From the NCBI GenBank assembly GCA_944324285.1, contig CALUVR010000014.1, positions 1 to 57,524 of the forward strand: DNA of 57,524 nucleotides, read 5' to 3'. Both the position numbers and the translations under genes were made by a program. Under the pieces are notes generated by a model, which was given only the letters and a program-made list of their open reading frames with translations, searched no databases and was not told the DNA's origin. The first letter of the stretch is position 1. Each line of letters starts with the position of its first letter. Source of the DNA: Candidatus Gastranaerophilales bacterium. Lineage in GTDB: Bacteria; Cyanobacteriota; Vampirovibrionia; Gastranaerophilales; Gastranaerophilaceae. Shown here in pieces: positions 55,889 to 57,524 of the stretch.

Positions 55889-56681
55889 ATGGAAACCTTT
55901 GGTATGACTGGACTTTCTGGGGGGGGGTGCTCATTCTGTCAGGAATAGAGAGGGATTTACTCTTGCTGAAGTTTTGATAACCCTCGGTGTAATTGGGATA
56001 GTGGCAGCGATGACACTCCCGACCTTAGTGGGTAAATATCAGGAAAAAGTAACAATCGCGCGTTTGAAAAAAGCATATTCAATCTTATCTCAAGCTTACA
56101 TTTCTGCAACAAATGACTATGGATATCCTGATGAATGGGAAATAGTTCAATCTGATGATGATACTCCTGTTCAAACAGTAACTTATTATAATGTTTTAAA
56201 AAAATACATAAAGCGGTTAAGAATTTGTAATGCAACTGATTGCCGAGCTGTGTATAAATTTTTAAATGGCAGTGAAGATGGAAATTCCAGTTATAGAGCC
56301 GCTTCTTTTCCTATGATATTGCCGGATGGTACTTATATCAAAGTAAGTCCTCTTGAAGATAAAGATACTATGGATTGTTCTTATAGTCGTGGAAGTACAA
56401 ATGCATTAAAAAGTGTGTGTAACTCTATTTATGTGGATATAAACGGTTCGCAGAAGCCAAATACATACGGGCGGGATATGTTTATATTTTATTGGACAAA
56501 AGCGGGTCTGGTTCCTATGGGTTCTGCGGAAGAAAATTCACACGTAACTTTTGATACATGTTCTACATCAAATTCCGGGAGTTATAGCGGCTATGGGTGC
56601 GCTGCGTGGGTTCTTTTTAATGAAAACATGGATTATCTTCACTGTAATAATCTCTCATGGAACGGAAAGACAAAATGTTAA
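55889..56681 (+). CDS. Type IV pilin-like (pseudopilin) gene, interrupted at a G9 run
   Basis: From the ATG at 55889 (AAAGGA 8 nt upstream) the frame reads METFGMTGLSGG, then stops at TAG (55946) because of a run of nine G. Removing one G gives ..GGGAHSVRNREG, which continues into GFTLAEVLITLGVIGIVAAM, the prepilin processing site (Gly before Phe, Glu at +5) and hydrophobic helix. The body has Cys pairs (CNATDC, NCSYSRG-like) typical of pseudopilins. About 260 residues if in frame. As sequenced it is off or mis-assembled. Confidence 0.78.
55919..55927 (+). repeat. Poly-G tract of nine in the pilin leader
   Basis: TCT, then nine G, then TGC. Eight or eleven G keep the downstream pilin in frame, nine do not. 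A mononucleotide run of this kind is a classic slipped-strand site. Confidence 0.85.
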
Positions 56682-56712
56682 GTGTGTTGATTAATGAAAT
56701 TTAACATGTCAC

Positions 56713-56740
56713 TTGATTTTTGTAATTTTTTAGATATGAT
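56713..56740 (+). promoter_or_regulatory. Putative rpmB promoter
   Basis: TTGATT at 56713-56718, 16-bp spacer, TATGAT at 56735-56740. rpmB starts at 56777 after an AAAAGGAAG Shine-Dalgarno. Confidence 0.5.
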
Positions 56741-56776
56741 GAGAATACGCAACTAGCTAGAAAAGGAAGAATTATT

Positions 56777-56965
56777 ATGTCTAAACAATGTGAAATTTGC
56801 GGCAAAAAGCCGATTAAAGCAGCGAAATTAACTTTTTCGCATAAACAAATCGTTCATACGCAAGAACCTAACCTCCAAACTGTTAAAGCAGTTGTTAACG
56901 GTACAGCTAAAAAAATCAGAGTTTGTACTTCTTGCTTAAAAGCAGGCAAAGTTCAAAAAGCGTAG
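56777..56965 (+). CDS. rpmB: Ribosomal protein bL28
   Basis: 62 residues, normal length. CEICGKKP near the start and CTSCLKAGKV at the end form the zinc-binding Cys4 version. 50S component. Own promoter and terminator. Confidence 0.93.
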   Translation: MSKQCEICGKKPIKAAKLTFSHKQIVHTQEPNLQTVKAVVNGTAKKIRVCTSCLKAGKVQKA

Positions 56966-56994
56966 AAATTTGACCGACTTTTTGTTAAATCTTT

Positions 56995-57028
56995 TTAAAA
57001 GGAATCTGTTTGTTCAGGTTCCTTTTTT
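56995..57028 (+). terminator. Rho-independent terminator after rpmB
   Basis: AAAAGGAATCTG / CAGGTTCCTTTTTT hairpin with T-run. Confidence 0.88.
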
Positions 57029-57029
57029 G

Positions 57030-57524
57030 TGTATTATGAGAGGTTTTGTTATTATACAAATCCTTTTAACGGAGGTGGCATGTAAATGTCGGTGAATTGT
57101 ACCTTTCTTCCTTATCCCGCAGGGAGAGGAAAAATGATGTCATTGCGAGCGACAGCGAAGCAATCCAGCCTTTTGCCTCCCTTTGTAAGGGAGGTGGCGC
57201 GTATGCGCCGGAGGGTTTTCTACCCTCTCCTGCCTCCTCACTTAATTCCCGCCCCCTCACCCTTACCCTCTCCCGTAGGGAGAGGGTAAAAGAAAACCTC
57301 AGTCCCTCAAGCACAACGCATAGAGGGGCGCAAGACTCGATGCCTCGTCTGTGCCCTTTGTATCCCGCAAGTGGAGAGGAAATAAATAAAAGCCTCCCTT
57401 ATAAGGGAAGTGGCACGTAGTGCCGGAGGGTTTTCTACCCTCTCCTCCCTCCTCACTTAATTCCCGCCCCCTCACCCTTACCCTCTCCCGTAGGGAGAGG
57501 GTAAAAGAAAACCTCAGTCCCTCA
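57030..57524. repeat. Repeat-filled end of the window with about 125-bp direct repeat, period about 215
   Basis: No supportable gene. An approximately 125-bp block running from GGAGGTGGCGCG... to CCTCAGTCCCTCA occurs at about 57184-57308 and again at about 57401-57524, the second cut by the window edge. It includes CCCTCTCCCGTAGGGAGAGG hairpins and copies 4 and 5 of the 44-bp repeat (57176-57220, 57393-57434). It also holds an inverted GGATT-TTCG unit (57137-57174) and the TTTGTATCCCGCAAGTGG block also seen near 15805. Confidence 0.85.

Noticed and set aside
57066..57420. Overlapping frames on both strands at the right edge
   Set aside because: They run through palindromic repeats, have no start signals, and recur with the direct repeat.

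Overview
The window looks like an AT-rich chromosome segment from a Gram-negative gut-type bacterium. My best guess is a non-photosynthetic Cyanobacteriota (Gastranaerophilales / Melainabacteria). The outer membrane is implied by lptB, an LptF/G permease, a LolA-like protein, lipobox proteins and a filamentous-haemagglutinin adhesin. The lineage guess rests on the pilin leader (GFTLAEVLITLG), small proteins with paired RWYD motifs, short proteins opening with an FKG or FTG motif, and heavy use of short palindromic intergenic repeats. No rRNA, tRNA or CRISPR array was seen, and the lineage is inference.

Layout. 1-3.4 kb: 5' part of a large secreted adhesin (minus strand), running off the left edge. 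4.1-7.2 kb: a 1037-residue protein with about 23 octapeptide repeats and a LysM domain. 7.4-18.6 kb: mixed genes, including an AT3 acyltransferase, a frameshifted PHP-UvrD helicase, a CoA-disulfide-reductase/rhodanese next to a ferredoxin-nitroreductase, and an M48 protease. 18.5-30.0 kb: a near-complete aryl-polyene (APE) type cluster. Four minus-strand genes (KS, dehydratase, KR, KS) diverge across only 25 bp from a plus-strand operon (chain-length factor, PlsC-like acyltransferase, two ACPs, membrane protein, ligase-dehydratase fusion, thioesterase, LolA-like carrier, RND/MMPL exporter, LpxL-like acyltransferase). A GT61 glycosyltransferase follows. No ammonia lyase is visible for making the aryl starter.

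31.2-31.8 kb: rnpB, unusually long at about 508 nt. 31.8-45.6 kb: housekeeping genes (parvulin lipoprotein, mfd, agmatinase, ligA, SIMPL protein, NAGPA-domain protein, LptF/G, lptB, rsmD). 45.7-50 kb: fixC-fixX without fixAB, an RWYD protein, an XRE regulator and a methyltransferase. 50.2-57 kb: murA with an overlapping RWYD gene, grpE-dnaJ (no dnaK between them) followed by a beta-propeller and an O-methyltransferase, a pilin-like gene interrupted at a run of nine G, and rpmB.

The strongest unexplained signal is a population of short palindromic repeats: a 127-bp inverted-repeat element in three copies, a 44-bp element in five copies, a 35-40-bp element in five copies, and others. They fill the gene-free stretches. 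One is also found inside coding sequence: a 34-bp stretch of mfd matches an intergenic copy with one mismatch. Similar in-frame insertions appear elsewhere in mfd and in the APE ligase. A comparable about 160-nt insert seems to sit inside rnpB. This resembles the Rickettsia palindromic elements, but in an unrelated lineage. The other notable signal is the pilin G-tract, a candidate phase-variation switch.
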